Assembly: GCF_900450765.1 (NCBI RefSeq) | Contig: NZ_UGGU01000003.1 | Location: forward strand, 558,001-622,000 | DNA: 64,000 bases | Reading direction: 5' to 3' | DNA from: Fusobacterium necrogenes | GTDB lineage: Bacteria > Fusobacteriota > Fusobacteriia > Fusobacteriales > Fusobacteriaceae | In this document: positions 10,998 through 20,002 of the stretch, piece after piece | How positions within the stretch are numbered: position 1 is the stretch's first letter | How the letters are laid out: each line of letters begins with the position of its first letter | Translations under genes and position numbers: made by a program | Notes under the pieces: generated by a model | What the model saw: only the letters and a program-made list of their open reading frames with translations | Databases searched by the model: none | What the model was told of the DNA's origin: nothing

Positions 10998-11026
10998 TTG
11001 ATTTTTTTAATAAAATTCTATATAAT
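10998..11026 (+). promoter_or_regulatory. Promoter of the amino-acid ABC transporter operon
   Basis: TTGATT (10998-11003), 17-base spacer, TATAAT (11021-11026), about 50 bases before the ATG at 11079. Confidence 0.6.
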
Positions 11027-11078
11027 ATAAAAAATGACTAAATTAGTCAAGAATTAAAAGCGTTGGAGGAAGATTCTT

Positions 11079-11888
11079 ATGAAGAAAAAAATTTTAATAT
11101 TATTGATTATTTTGTTTTCAACAACTTTGTTATTAGGTTGCTTTAGTAAAAGTAAAGGTGAGAAAGATGTGTTAAATGTCGGAATGGAACTTGCATATCC
11201 TCCATTTGAAACTAAAGATGAAAATGGAGAACCAAGTGGTGTGAGTGTAGATTTTGTTAAAGAGTTTGGAAAATATATAGGTAAGGATGTAAAAATAAAA
11301 AATATAGCCTGGGATGGACTTATTCCATCAATTCAAACTAAGAAAGTTGATTTAGTTGTTTCATCTATGACGATAACTGAAGAAAGAGAAAAAGTTGTAG
11401 ATTTTTCTATTCCCTATGCTAATTCATTATTAGGAATGCTTATAAATAAAAACTCAAAAGTATTTAGTATTGATGATTTAGATCAAGTGGGTACAGTTGT
11501 AGCTGTAAAAAATGGATCTACTGGATTTTTATATGCACAAAAATATTTGAATAAAGCACAAATTAGATCTTTTAATGATGAAAGTGCTTGTGTAACAGAA
11601 GTAGTTCAAGGAAAAGCGGATGTATTTTTATATGATCAATTAACTATTTATAGAAATTGGAAAAAAAATGAAGATTCAACAAGAGCTGTATTCATCCCAT
11701 TTCAAGAGCCAGAAAAATGGGGGGTTGCCTTTGCTAGTGGAAATACAGAAATGGTTTCAAAAATGAATGAGTTTATAAAAAAATTTACAGCAGAGGGTGG
11801 TTTTGATAAATTAACAGAAAAGTATCTATCAGAAGAGAAAAAAAGCTTTGATCAATTGGGATTTAAATGGTTTTTTGATTTAAATTAG
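11079..11888 (+). CDS. Polar amino-acid ABC transporter, substrate-binding lipoprotein
   Basis: 269 residues. Lipoprotein signal with lipobox LLGC (Cys21). The mature part is a solute-binding protein family 3 fold: GMELAYPPFE, SGVSVDFVKEFGKYIGK, WDGLIPSIQTKKVDLVVSSMT.T.ER, VDFSIPYA. The Arg in the TEERE segment and the Asp of the hinge normally bind the amino-acid alpha groups. Substrate not determinable from sequence. First gene of a three-gene operon with permease and ATPase. Confidence 0.92.
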   Translation: MKKKILILLIILFSTTLLLGCFSKSKGEKDVLNVGMELAYPPFETKDENGEPSGVSVDFVKEFGKYIGKDVKIKNIAWDGLIPSIQTKKVDLVVSSMTITEEREKVVDFSIPYANSLLGMLINKNSKVFSIDDLDQVGTVVAVKNGSTGFLYAQKYLNKAQIRSFNDESACVTEVVQGKADVFLYDQLTIYRNWKKNEDSTRAVFIPFQEPEKWGVAFASGNTEMVSKMNEFIKKFTAEGGFDKLTEKYLSEEKKSFDQLGFKWFFDLN

Positions 11889-11894
11889 CAGGAG

Positions 11895-12683
11895 GTGTTT
11901 AAAATAAAATCTATTTTTTATATCACTGATAATAAAAAAATATCTATTTATAAGATAGCTTTTAACTCCTTAATTTTGCTAATAATTATTTTTATGTTAT
12001 TTTATTTTTCATTGAGAAAAATAGGGTTGAATTTAGATTTTTCTTTTTTAAAACTATTTAAAGGACGAGTTTTGGATGGCTTTTTCTTAACAGTTTATAT
12101 AAGTTGTGCAAGTTTCTTATTAAGTTCAACAATTGGAATAATAATTGCTGTTTTTCAAAAGAGTAATTTCATAATATTAAGATATTTTAGTCTATTATAT
12201 GTAAAATTTATTCGTGGAACTCCTCTAATTATGCAGATATATCTCTTTTTTTATATAGTTGGAACTGCATGGGGAATAGAGAATCGCTTTATATCTGGAG
12301 TAATAATACTTTCTATATTTGAAGGGGCTTATATATCAGAAATTTTACGTGGAAGTTTTGAATCTCTTGATAAAAATCAATTAGAAGTTGCAAGGTCTGT
12401 AGGATATACAAGAAGACAGATAATTAGATTTGTTATTTTCCCTCAACTTATAGCTCAAACTATTCCAGCATTAACTGGACAGTTTGCTTCTATTATAAAG
12501 GATTCTTCGCTCTTATCAATAATAGCTATTATAGAACTTACTCAAACAATGAGAGAAATTTCTGCTACAAATTTTAAACTATTTGAAACTTATATAGTAT
12601 TAGGAATTTTATATTTAATTTTGACATTACCTCTATCTTATATCAGTGAGAGATTAGAGAGGAGGTTTAAATATGAGAATTAA
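11895..12683 (+). CDS. Polar amino-acid ABC transporter, permease
   Basis: 262 residues with about five membrane helices and the EAA loop typical of HisMQ-type permeases (EVARSVGYTRRQIIRFVIFPQ). FIRGTPLIMQIYLFFY is the usual family motif. The start is odd: the only in-frame GTG (11895) lies inside the Shine-Dalgarno sequence GCAGGAGG, with no spacer. An in-frame ATA at 11904, 8 bases beyond GGAGG, is at the right distance and would remove three residues. Ends 11 bases into the ATPase gene. Confidence 0.88.
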   Translation: MFKIKSIFYITDNKKISIYKIAFNSLILLIIIFMLFYFSLRKIGLNLDFSFLKLFKGRVLDGFFLTVYISCASFLLSSTIGIIIAVFQKSNFIILRYFSLLYVKFIRGTPLIMQIYLFFYIVGTAWGIENRFISGVIILSIFEGAYISEILRGSFESLDKNQLEVARSVGYTRRQIIRFVIFPQLIAQTIPALTGQFASIIKDSSLLSIIAIIELTQTMREISATNFKLFETYIVLGILYLILTLPLSYISERLERRFKYEN

Positions 12684-13413
12684 ATTAAAAAATCTTTCAA
12701 AAACTTTTTCTGATGAAAGAAAAATACTTGATAATATAAATTTTGATGAAGAGATTAAATCATTAGCAATAATAGGGCCATCTGGTGGTGGAAAATCTAC
12801 ACTTTTAAAGATTATAGCCGGCTTGTTATCGCCAACTTCAGGAAGTGTTGAAGTAGATGGTACCCTTATAAATTTTGATGAAAATGAATTAGTAAAATAT
12901 AGAAAATCTATAGGCTTTATATTTCAACATGATGGATTGTTTAAACATATGACTGTTTTAGAAAATATAGTTAATCCTTTAGTTCAAGTACATGGTTATA
13001 AATTGAGTGAAGCCAAAGAAGCTGCATTATCATATCTTAAAAGATTTGGGCTTGAGAAAGAGATAAATAAATTCCCATATGAGTTATCAGGAGGACAAAA
13101 GCAACGTGTTAGTATAGCAAGAGCTATTTCATTTAAACCAAGATTTTTATTGTTTGATGAACCAACTTCAGCTTTAGATCCTGAGTATACAGTTGAGGTT
13201 TTGGATATTATAAATGAGTTAAAAGAAGATGGAGTGAATTTCATAATAGTAACTCATGAAATGGGTTTTGCAAGATATGCATGTGAAAAAATTTGTTTTT
13301 TATATGGAGGGAAAATACTAGAGTATGGGGAGAGTTCAAAGGTTTTCACAAATCCTTCAAGTATGGAATTAAAAAGATTTTTAAGTAAACTTTTAGAGTG
13401 GGAAAAAGTATAA
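12673..13413 (+). CDS. Polar amino-acid ABC transporter, ATP-binding protein
   Basis: 246 residues. Walker A GPSGGGKST, Q-loop FQHDGLF, signature LSGGQKQR, Walker B LLFDEPTSALDPE, and switch His in THEMGFA are all present. Belongs to the GlnQ/HisP group. Overlaps the permease gene; SD GAGAGGAGG is inside it. A bidirectional terminator follows. Confidence 0.94.
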   Translation: MRIKLKNLSKTFSDERKILDNINFDEEIKSLAIIGPSGGGKSTLLKIIAGLLSPTSGSVEVDGTLINFDENELVKYRKSIGFIFQHDGLFKHMTVLENIVNPLVQVHGYKLSEAKEAALSYLKRFGLEKEINKFPYELSGGQKQRVSIARAISFKPRFLLFDEPTSALDPEYTVEVLDIINELKEDGVNFIIVTHEMGFARYACEKICFLYGGKILEYGESSKVFTNPSSMELKRFLSKLLEWEKV

Positions 13414-13420
13414 AGTTATA

Positions 13421-13461
13421 AAAAACCAAGAAATGTTAAAAAACTAACTCTTGGTTTTTTT
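13421..13461. terminator. Bidirectional terminator
   Basis: AAAAACCAAGA pairs with TCTTGGTTTTT around a 19-base loop, with T-runs on both strands. Serves the ABC operon (+) and the convergent Crp-type gene (-). Confidence 0.8.
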
Positions 13462-13472
13462 ATATAATATAA

Positions 13473-14168
13473 TTATAAACTAGTTTCAAAGGTACCATTA
13501 AAATATTTTAAAAGATTTTCTAAATTAGGAATAGTAAATCTTTTTCTTTTTACAGAGATAAGTCCTAAATTAGATAATACTTTTGTTTGCCTAGAAACTG
13601 TTTCTCTTTTAGCACCTAGTATTTCACTTAAATATGTAATAGATAGATCAAAGTTTATTTCAGTACCAAAATCCACATTTATTCCAAAATCACAAGCTAA
13701 TTTATATAAAGTAAAAGCTATTTGTCTATCAACTGTTATAGAATTAGAGGTATTTTTTATTTGATGTGACATAACTCTATTTTTAGAGATGAGAGACTCT
13801 ATAACTGCTTTTGCGAGTGGATAGCTTTTTTCTAATATTTTTACAAAATCCTTTCTATCAATTTCTAGAAGTTTAGTTGTAGTTAAAAGTTCACAACTTA
13901 AAAGAGTGATGTTGTCATATAAAATAACCTCATTTAAAACATCACCATTTCCAAATAGGAATACAACTTTTTTGGTATTATCTGGATTTGGTTTATATAG
14001 CGAGGCGACTCCTTCAAGAATAAAATAGATAGTATGAATTTTTTCTTTATTTGAATAAAGTAAATCTCCTTTTTTATATTCTTTTATTTTTACCATGGTA
14101 AGTAACTCTTTTAGAGCTTCTTTATCCAGATTTTGGAACAATTTTATTTTAGTGAGCTCGTTTTTCAA
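13473..14168 (-). CDS. Crp/Fnr-family transcription regulator
   Basis: 231 residues from a TTG start at 14168, chosen because GGAGGTG lies 6 bases ahead; frames extending to 14315 would add a hydrophobic tail encoded over the promoter. N-terminal cyclic-nucleotide-type beta-roll (YKKGDLLYSNKEKIHTIYFILEGVASLYK), C-terminal winged helix (YLSEILGAKRETVSRQTKVLSNLGLI). No Cys cluster for a 4Fe-4S Fnr and the cAMP-contact motif is not clear, so ligand is unknown. Lies divergent from the acid phosphatase gene, 237 bases away. Confidence 0.88.
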   Translation of the reverse strand: MKNELTKIKLFQNLDKEALKELLTMVKIKEYKKGDLLYSNKEKIHTIYFILEGVASLYKPNPDNTKKVVFLFGNGDVLNEVILYDNITLLSCELLTTTKLLEIDRKDFVKILEKSYPLAKAVIESLISKNRVMSHQIKNTSNSITVDRQIAFTLYKLACDFGINVDFGTEINFDLSITYLSEILGAKRETVSRQTKVLSNLGLISVKRKRFTIPNLENLLKYFNGTFETSL

Positions 14169-14186
14169 GTAATTCACCTCCATTAA

Positions 14187-14225
14187 AATATCAAATACAT
14201 TATATAGGAAATAATTAGATTTTAC
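14187..14225 (-). promoter_or_regulatory. Promoter of the Crp/Fnr-type gene
   Basis: On the minus strand TTGTAA, a 17-base spacer, then TATAAT, ending about 30 bases before the TTG start. Confidence 0.5.
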
Positions 14226-14344
14226 AACTAAAAAATATATTGTTTTGACAAAAATTAATAAAAAGACAACATTTTTAGCAATCAAATAAGTATTTATAAA
14301 ATTATACCGAAACAATATATAAATTTATATAAATTAGTAAAAAT

Positions 14345-14374
14345 GTTGATTTTTTTATACAAGTATTGTATAAT
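14345..14374 (+). promoter_or_regulatory. Promoter of the acid phosphatase gene
   Basis: TTGATT, 17-base spacer, TATAAT, about 30 bases ahead of the ATG at 14406. Confidence 0.6.
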
Positions 14375-14405
14375 CTAGATAACTCAAAAAATTAGGAGGA
14401 CTGTG

Positions 14406-15239
14406 ATGAGAAATAGAAAACTTTTATCGTTATTAGGTATTTGTGTAATAATACTAACTACAACAGCTTGTAGTAATAATCTAGCTAATAGAGTTGAAGA
14501 TAAGGTAGTTCTTACCTATGATGAATTATCGGCTAAAGAGAATACTATGGGAACAAATTGGTATCAAACTTCAGGAGAAGCTAAAGCTTTATATTTACAA
14601 GGATATAATGTAGCTACTCAAAAATTAAAAGAGTATTTAAAACTTCCACACAATAAACCATATTCAATAGTATTGGATTTAGATGAAACGGTAGTAGATA
14701 ATAGTCCATATCAAGCTGAAAATATTTTAAGAGGGAGGGCATATGATATAGAGTCTTGGGATGAATGGGTACAAATGAAAAAAGCAAAAGCTGTTCCAGG
14801 AGCAAAGGAATTTTTACAATTTGCAGATAAAAATGGAGTGAAAATATATTATATTTCGGATAGAGTAGAAAGTCAATTAGAAGCTACTATTGAGAATTTA
14901 AAAGCTGAAGGGATTCCTGTACAAGGAGAAGATAGTGTATTATTAAAAAATAAAGAAGATAAAAGTGGAAAAGTTAATCGTCGTGAATATGTTAAAAAAC
15001 ATACTCAATTAATTATGCTTTTTGGAGATAATTTATCAGATTTTGATGTATTTTCTTCTAAATCAATAGAGGAAAGAAATAATAAAGTAGAAGAATTAGC
15101 AAAGGAGTTTGGAGATAGATTTATAATCTTCCCTAATCCTATGTATGGAGCATTTGAAAGTGCTATATATGGAGGAGAGTTCCCAAGTTCTGAGCAAAAA
15201 GTTAAAAAAAGAAAAAATATATTAAAAGCTTATGAATGA
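14406..15239 (+). CDS. e(P4)-family acid phosphatase lipoprotein (5'-nucleotidase type)
   Basis: 277 residues. ATG at 14406 is 5 bases after GGAGG and preferred over the GTG at 14403. Lipoprotein signal with ACS (lipobox TTAC). The mature protein is a class C (HAD) phosphatase: DLDETVVDNS with the two catalytic Asp, the KAVPGAKEFLQFA helix, and GDNLSDFDVF as the metal-binding motif. Haemophilus e(P4) dephosphorylates NMN and other nucleotides outside the membrane so that nucleosides can be imported; the same role is plausible. Confidence 0.92.
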   Translation: MRNRKLLSLLGICVIILTTTACSNNLANRVEDKVVLTYDELSAKENTMGTNWYQTSGEAKALYLQGYNVATQKLKEYLKLPHNKPYSIVLDLDETVVDNSPYQAENILRGRAYDIESWDEWVQMKKAKAVPGAKEFLQFADKNGVKIYYISDRVESQLEATIENLKAEGIPVQGEDSVLLKNKEDKSGKVNRREYVKKHTQLIMLFGDNLSDFDVFSSKSIEERNNKVEELAKEFGDRFIIFPNPMYGAFESAIYGGEFPSSEQKVKKRKNILKAYE

Positions 15240-15264
15240 TTAATAGATGTAAAATAGTTAATTA

Positions 15265-15360
15265 AGTGAATATTATAATTTAAAGAGTATTTTATTTTAA
15301 ATTTTAATAATTTAAGCAAAAGTAAAATATGGATTATAATTTATAATATTCGCTTTTTTA
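15265..15360 (+). terminator. Long-hairpin terminator after acid phosphatase
   Basis: AGTGAATATTATAA (15265-15278) pairs with TTATAATATTCGCT (15341-15354), one G-T pair, then TTTTTTATTT. The loop holds a further TATTTTA/TAAAATA pair. The stem is longer and its arms farther apart than in usual terminators. Confidence 0.55.
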
Positions 15361-15419
15361 TTTACAAAATTTTTTTAAGGATGTTATAATAATATAAAAT
15401 ATTTAAGAGGTGATAAAAT

Positions 15420-16235
15420 ATGAAAAAAGTGTGGAGTATGTATTTTAGCGGAACAGGAACTACAGAAAAAGTAGTAAAGAGGATAGGTAATACTTTAGGA
15501 GAAAAATTAGGAGTAGAGAGAGGAAACATTAACTTTACTCCTAAAGCTTCAAGAGAGAAAGAGTATACCTTTTCAAAAGAGGAGATAGTAGTTTTAGGTG
15601 TTCCAGTTATAGCAGGTAGAGTTCCTAATCTTTTACTAAATTTTTTAGATACAATAAGAGGTGAAGGAGCTTTAGCAGTACCAATAGTACTATTTGGAAA
15701 TAGAAACTATGATGATGCTTTAATTGAGTTAAGAGATATCTTATTAAAAGATGGTTTTTTTGTAGTGGGAGCTGGAGCTTTTGTAGGAGAACATTCATTT
15801 TCTAGAGAATTAGGAAGGGGTAGACCAGATAAAGAAGATTTAGAAATAGCAGATATTTTGGTTGAAAAAATAATTAAAAATATAGAGAATAAAAAATATC
15901 TTTCAGAAAAACTATATGTAAGAGGCGAGAGTCCATATAGATGGTATTATCAGCCAAGGGATTCTAAAGGAAATCCAATAGATATCAGAAAAGTAAAACC
16001 TAAGACAGATATGAATTTATGTGATAAATGTGGTTTATGTGTGGTACTTTGTCCGCTTGGCTCTATAGAAAAAGAAAAAGTTGATATAGTAAGTGGAATA
16101 TGTATGAAATGTTGTGGATGTATAAAAAAATGTCCTCAAGGAGCTAAGTATTTTGATGATAATAATTTTATATACCATAAGGAAGAACTAGAATTAGAGT
16201 ATAAAAGAAGAGCAACAGTAGAAATATTTTACTAA
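15420..16235 (+). CDS. EFR1-type flavodoxin-ferredoxin protein
   Basis: 271 residues, cytosolic electron carrier. Residues 1-165 form a flavodoxin-like domain (YFSGTGTTEKVVKRI as FMN phosphate loop, FGNRNYDDAL). Residues 195-250 are a two-cluster ferredoxin: CDKCGLCVVLCP and CMKCCGCIKKCP, giving eight Cys for two 4Fe-4S clusters (with one extra Cys). Such fusions are common in anaerobes with unknown partners. Single gene with its own terminator. Confidence 0.9.
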   Translation: MKKVWSMYFSGTGTTEKVVKRIGNTLGEKLGVERGNINFTPKASREKEYTFSKEEIVVLGVPVIAGRVPNLLLNFLDTIRGEGALAVPIVLFGNRNYDDALIELRDILLKDGFFVVGAGAFVGEHSFSRELGRGRPDKEDLEIADILVEKIIKNIENKKYLSEKLYVRGESPYRWYYQPRDSKGNPIDIRKVKPKTDMNLCDKCGLCVVLCPLGSIEKEKVDIVSGICMKCCGCIKKCPQGAKYFDDNNFIYHKEELELEYKRRATVEIFY

Positions 16236-16248
16236 TAAATAGTATAAG

Positions 16249-16284
16249 TAGGAGAGAAGAAAAAAGATATCTCTCCTATTTTTA
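16249..16284 (+). terminator. Terminator after EFR1 gene
   Basis: TAGGAGAGA and TCTCTCCTA pair around 12 bases, followed by TTTTTATT. Confidence 0.75.
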
Positions 16285-16350
16285 TTGAAAAATAAAAAAG
16301 AAAATGATATAATAATTGAGTAAAATAATAAGGAATAAAAGGGGAAGATA

Positions 16351-16728
16351 ATGAAATTTATTTTTATAGGAGTGTTATTAATAATGAATATATTTGCAAA
16401 TACTTATAGTAAAAAGTTAGCTTATCAGATAATATCACAAGATAAAGCTAAAGAAATGATGGAAGAAAATAATAACTATATTATTTTGGATGTAAGAACA
16501 GATTGGGAATATAGAATGGGACATATAGAGGGAGCTATAAATATTCCTAATGAGGAAATAGGGTATAGAGAAATAGAAGCTCTTCCTGATAAAAATCAAC
16601 CTATTTTAGTATATTGTAGAAGTGGACATAGAAGTAAAGAAGCATCTGCTAAGTTGGCTGTATTGGGATATAAAAATATTTATGAATTTGGTGGAATTAT
16701 GACATGGGAGTATGGCTTGGTAGAATAA
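16351..16728 (+). CDS. Exported rhodanese-like sulfurtransferase
   Basis: 125 residues, one rhodanese domain behind a short hydrophobic N-terminus (FIFIGVLLIMNIFA), so probably exported or membrane-anchored. LDVRTDWEYRMGHIEGAINIP is the CH2A-like motif; the active loop CRSGHRS has Cys89 as the persulfide-carrying residue. Substrate unknown. SD AAAGGGGAAG. Confidence 0.88.
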   Translation: MKFIFIGVLLIMNIFANTYSKKLAYQIISQDKAKEMMEENNNYIILDVRTDWEYRMGHIEGAINIPNEEIGYREIEALPDKNQPILVYCRSGHRSKEASAKLAVLGYKNIYEFGGIMTWEYGLVE

Positions 16729-16763
16729 AAATATATTTTCTTAAAAATATAAAATAAAAATAA

Positions 16764-16792
16764 TTGACTGATTGTATATTGTGTTGTATAAT
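16764..16792 (+). promoter_or_regulatory. Promoter of the small lipoprotein gene
   Basis: TTGACT (16764-16769), 17-base spacer, TATAAT (16787-16792). Confidence 0.65.
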
Positions 16793-16821
16793 TAAAAGAA
16801 ATAATATACAAGGAGTGGGCT

Positions 16822-17157
16822 ATGGAAAAAATAGTAAAATTATTTGTTATATTAATGGTTGTAGCACTAACTGGATGCAGCAATACTGAAACGCAAGAGA
16901 CATCAGCACAAAAGAAAAATGGAGGAAAAGTTGCTTTTATAACAGAAGTTCTCATAGATAGTGCTATTGCTAATGCATATAATGAGATAGCATTTGGTAG
17001 GGAAATTATAAAAACTAAATCTGTAAGTAAAAGTGATAGTGTTACTACTACTGGAATAGATGCTTCTGGAAATTTAAATACACATACAGTGACAGAAACT
17101 ACTACTAAAACCAAAAGTAAAGGAGCAAGTTTTGGAGTTGGTATGGGAGATTATTAA
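16822..17157 (+). CDS. Small lipoprotein of unknown function
   Basis: 111 residues. Lipoprotein signal ending in LTGC (Cys20). The mature part has a helix (EVLIDSAIANAYNEIAFG) and then a Ser/Thr/Lys-rich stretch (about 72-100) resembling a surface linker, ending in GASFGVGMGDY. I recognise no family. Its own promoter precedes it and a strong terminator starts at its stop codon, so it is a one-gene unit. SD AAGGAGTGG. Confidence 0.7.
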   Translation: MEKIVKLFVILMVVALTGCSNTETQETSAQKKNGGKVAFITEVLIDSAIANAYNEIAFGREIIKTKSVSKSDSVTTTGIDASGNLNTHTVTETTTKTKSKGASFGVGMGDY

Positions 17158-17187
17158 AAAAACTGAGAATTTTCTCAGTTTTTTTCA
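17155..17187. terminator. Bidirectional terminator
   Basis: AAAAAAACTGAGAA, loop TTTT, CTCAGTTTTTTTC. T-runs on both strands: it serves the lipoprotein gene (+) and the convergent yihY operon (-). Confidence 0.85.
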
Positions 17188-18419
17188 ATATACTCTTTAA
17201 AAGAAAAGTTGAAGTTCTTCTCTCTAACACAATCTAAAAGACTTTCTAATTCATCACTATTTTTGAAATTAATTTTTTCTCCAAAATTTTCAAGAGATTT
17301 AAAAATTGTTTTGAATGAAATAGTATCAATATTTTTTATGATGACATAATTTTTTTCATCTTTATCTCCTATCTCACCAACTAGTTCATCAGAGATAAAT
17401 ATTTCCAGAATATGTTTTATAATTTCATAAGGAATATCATATTTTTTAACAACTTCGTTAATATTAAGAGGAGAAAGGCTGTTATGATATCTTTCTATTA
17501 ATTCTTTCATGACAATTACAGCAGTATATTCTTTTATTTTAAAATTTATATCATCTATTCCCTTTGTAAAAAGATGTAACTCCCTATTTTGTAAAAAATA
17601 GCAGAGATGAGAGCCTAATATGATAAAAAACCACATTAATTTTAACCAGAAAAGAAAAATAAATATTACAGAAAAACTTCCATAAATTTTGTTGTATGTG
17701 TTAACCATATCTTGTAATAGGATAAATAAAGATTGAAAACCAGAAAAAAACATAGCTATAAAAACAGCAGAGATGAGGGCAGGAATAAATCTCACTCTTG
17801 TATTTGGAATAAGCATATACATAATTGTAAAAAAGAATAACAAAGTTAAAAAAGGAACAAATTTAATAAAGATATTAAGAATTAAATTTTCCATTCCAAG
17901 TCTGTTTCCAATTATTTTAATAATTCCACTAGAAATAACCATTAAGGTAGGAAATAATATAAAAAATGAAATATAATCAGTTATTTTTCTTAAAAGCATT
18001 CTAGATTTTTCTACTCTCCAAATGTCATTAAAGGCTTTTTCTATGATAGCAAACATTGATATTAATGTCCAACCTAAGAATAAAAATCCTATTCCAGCTA
18101 AGATTCCTGTCCTGGTATTCTCTAAAAAATTTTGAGCAAAGGTAATTAAAAGATTTATTGACTCTTCATTTAATGGAGAATATTCTCTCAATTTTATAAG
18201 TAGGTAATCAGCAACTCCAAACCAAGTTCCTAAACTAAAAAGAATAGCAAAGATAGGAACAAGTGATAAAATTGTATAGAAACAAAGAGAGGTAACCCAA
18301 AGTCCTGAATTAGCTCTCTTATAACTTTCTAATGCTTTCTTACTAACGCTAATTATATTATTTAATTTTCCTTGGGATACTATTTCTTTATATGAATCAA
18401 TAATTGATTTTAATTTCAT
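17175..18419 (-). CDS. YihY/BrkB-family inner-membrane protein
   Basis: 414 residues. The first 300 carry about six membrane helices with the family motif SGLWVTSLCFYTILSLVPIFAILFSLGTWFG (spread over residues 37-67) and FNDIWRVEKSR. The tail (about 300-414) is soluble with a winged-helix-like look. Once miscalled RNase BN; the true role is unknown, with transport or membrane homeostasis suggested. Last gene of the htpX operon, 10 bases after its upstream neighbour; SD TTAGGAGGA. Confidence 0.88.
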   Translation of the reverse strand: MKLKSIIDSYKEIVSQGKLNNIISVSKKALESYKRANSGLWVTSLCFYTILSLVPIFAILFSLGTWFGVADYLLIKLREYSPLNEESINLLITFAQNFLENTRTGILAGIGFLFLGWTLISMFAIIEKAFNDIWRVEKSRMLLRKITDYISFFILFPTLMVISSGIIKIIGNRLGMENLILNIFIKFVPFLTLLFFFTIMYMLIPNTRVRFIPALISAVFIAMFFSGFQSLFILLQDMVNTYNKIYGSFSVIFIFLFWLKLMWFFIILGSHLCYFLQNRELHLFTKGIDDINFKIKEYTAVIVMKELIERYHNSLSPLNINEVVKKYDIPYEIIKHILEIFISDELVGEIGDKDEKNYVIIKNIDTISFKTIFKSLENFGEKINFKNSDELESLLDCVREKNFNFSFKEYIEKN

Positions 18420-18429
18420 AGATATCCTC

Positions 18430-18891
18430 CTAATTTAAATTATTAACATCCAATAAATTATTGGATATATTTTCATTCATATTAGGAGTATTTAAATTAT
18501 TTTGAAGAATATCTTGAGTATTCTTAGGTTTTTCTTGAGGTAAATTTTTATTTTTAAAGTTAGCTTCAAAATTTTTTTTGTCTAATGCATATATACTAGA
18601 AAGAGTAGGAGGGGAATAAAAATAATCCCCAACTCTCACTAATTTTTTTTGTCCATTTGAATCATAAATATAGAAAGGAGTTTCTGTGTTTCCAATAAGG
18701 GTCATCACATTATCATCTATCTGCATAGCTTTTAATTCTTTTTCATTATCATTTGATATATATGTTGGAGATACCTCCATAAGCATAATTAATCTTTCCA
18801 TAAGAAAATATTCAGGAATAATTTCTGTTCCCTGAGTTTTAATAGTAAAAAGAGTTAAAAGACTAAAAACTCCAATAAAAATTTTTTTCAT
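18430..18891 (-). CDS. Exported protein of unknown function
   Basis: 153 residues with a signal peptide (MKKIFIGVFSLLTLFTIKTQG). The middle (about 65-95) looks beta-rich, LIGNTETPFYIYDSNGQKKL.RVGDYFY; the tail is Asn-rich and probably disordered. No family recognised. Sits between htpX (8 bases upstream) and yihY in one operon, so an envelope role is likely. Confidence 0.7.
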   Translation of the reverse strand: MKKIFIGVFSLLTLFTIKTQGTEIIPEYFLMERLIMLMEVSPTYISNDNEKELKAMQIDDNVMTLIGNTETPFYIYDSNGQKKLVRVGDYFYSPPTLSSIYALDKKNFEANFKNKNLPQEKPKNTQDILQNNLNTPNMNENISNNLLDVNNLN

Positions 18892-18899
18892 GAATCCTC

Positions 18900-19748
18900 C
18901 TACTCGTATCTCATCTCTTCTAATTTTCTTATTCTATCTTCAGTAGATGGGTGTGTACTAAAAAGGTTAGCCATTTTATTTCCAGATAAAGGACTTACAA
19001 TAAACATATTTTCAGTCGCTGGAGCAGCATTAGGCATTGGTATTCTTTTACTATACATATCTAATTTTCTCAAAGCATTAGCTAGATATTGTGGATTTCC
19101 ACTAACTTGAGCTCCAAATCTATCAGCCTTGTATTCTCTTGTTCTAGAGATAGCCATCTGTACTAACATTGCTGCCATAGGAGCAAAAATAGCTATAGCT
19201 ATTAAAGCAAATGGATTGCTTCTACCTTCTTCATCATTACTCCTACTACCACCAAATATGGCTGCCCATTGAGCCATATTAGCAAGAAAAGATATGGCTC
19301 CAGCCATAGTAGCAGCAATTGTACTAATAAGTATATCTCTATTGTGTACATGTCCTAATTCATGTCCAATTACTCCAGCTAATTCATAATCATCAACTAA
19401 ATCCATAAGGCCTCTAGTTACTGCTATAGCTGCATTTTGTGGATTTCTACCAGTAGCAAAGGCATTAGGTTGAGCTTCATTTATAATATATACCTTAGGC
19501 ATAGGAAGGTCAGAGTTTCTAGCTAATTTTTCAACTAATTGATAAAGATGAGTATTTTTATCTTCTACAGGTTGAGCTCTATACATAGATAAAACTATTT
19601 TATCACTAAACCAATAGGAAATGAAATTCATAACTCCAGCTATAATTAAAGCGATTATGATTCCATTTTGTCCTCCAATTGCATTACCTATAAGTAGGAG
19701 AATAAATGTTAATACTCCCATAAGTATAAATGTTTTTAGTGTATTCAT
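18900..19748 (-). CDS. htpX: Membrane zinc protease HtpX (M48)
   Basis: 282 residues. Two N-terminal membrane helices, zinc motif HELGH (His129, Glu130, His133), two more hydrophobic helices (about 145-215), then a downstream SRTREYKADRFGA with the third metal ligand Glu. Cleaves damaged membrane proteins. First gene of a three-gene minus operon; SD AAGGAGTG. Confidence 0.95.
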   Translation of the reverse strand: MNTLKTFILMGVLTFILLLIGNAIGGQNGIIIALIIAGVMNFISYWFSDKIVLSMYRAQPVEDKNTHLYQLVEKLARNSDLPMPKVYIINEAQPNAFATGRNPQNAAIAVTRGLMDLVDDYELAGVIGHELGHVHNRDILISTIAATMAGAISFLANMAQWAAIFGGSRSNDEEGRSNPFALIAIAIFAPMAAMLVQMAISRTREYKADRFGAQVSGNPQYLANALRKLDMYSKRIPMPNAAPATENMFIVSPLSGNKMANLFSTHPSTEDRIRKLEEMRYE

Positions 19749-19864
19749 TATTAATTCACTCCTTGAAATATTTCTTAATACTTTATATAACGTAAAATTA
19801 ATTTTATAATTCTTTGGTTTAAAATACTAAATGTCAATCATCCTCCTTTATTAATTATAGTTAT

Positions 19865-19892
19865 ATTATACATTATTTTTAAATTTCTTCAA
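19865..19892 (-). promoter_or_regulatory. Promoter of the htpX operon
   Basis: On the minus strand TTGAAG (complement 19887-19892), 16-base spacer, TATAAT (complement 19865-19870). Confidence 0.55.
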
Positions 19893-19944
19893 CATATTTA
19901 TCTTTTCATATAATTGTGTCAAGAGTATGATAAATTTTTATATA

Positions 19945-19973
19945 TTGAAGAAAAAGTGAATTTTGAGTATAAT
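19945..19973 (+). promoter_or_regulatory. Promoter of the aroB-ppx gene
   Basis: TTGAAG (19945-19950), 17-base spacer, TATAAT (19968-19973). Its -35 is the same hexamer as that of the divergent htpX promoter. Confidence 0.6.
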
Positions 19974-20002
19974 TTAATAAAAAATAAATTAGGAGAAAAT
20001 AG

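Noticed and set aside
16680-17114. Long minus-strand frame opposite the small lipoprotein gene
   Set aside because: It is antisense to a gene with signal peptide, promoter, SD and terminator, and has no SD of its own.
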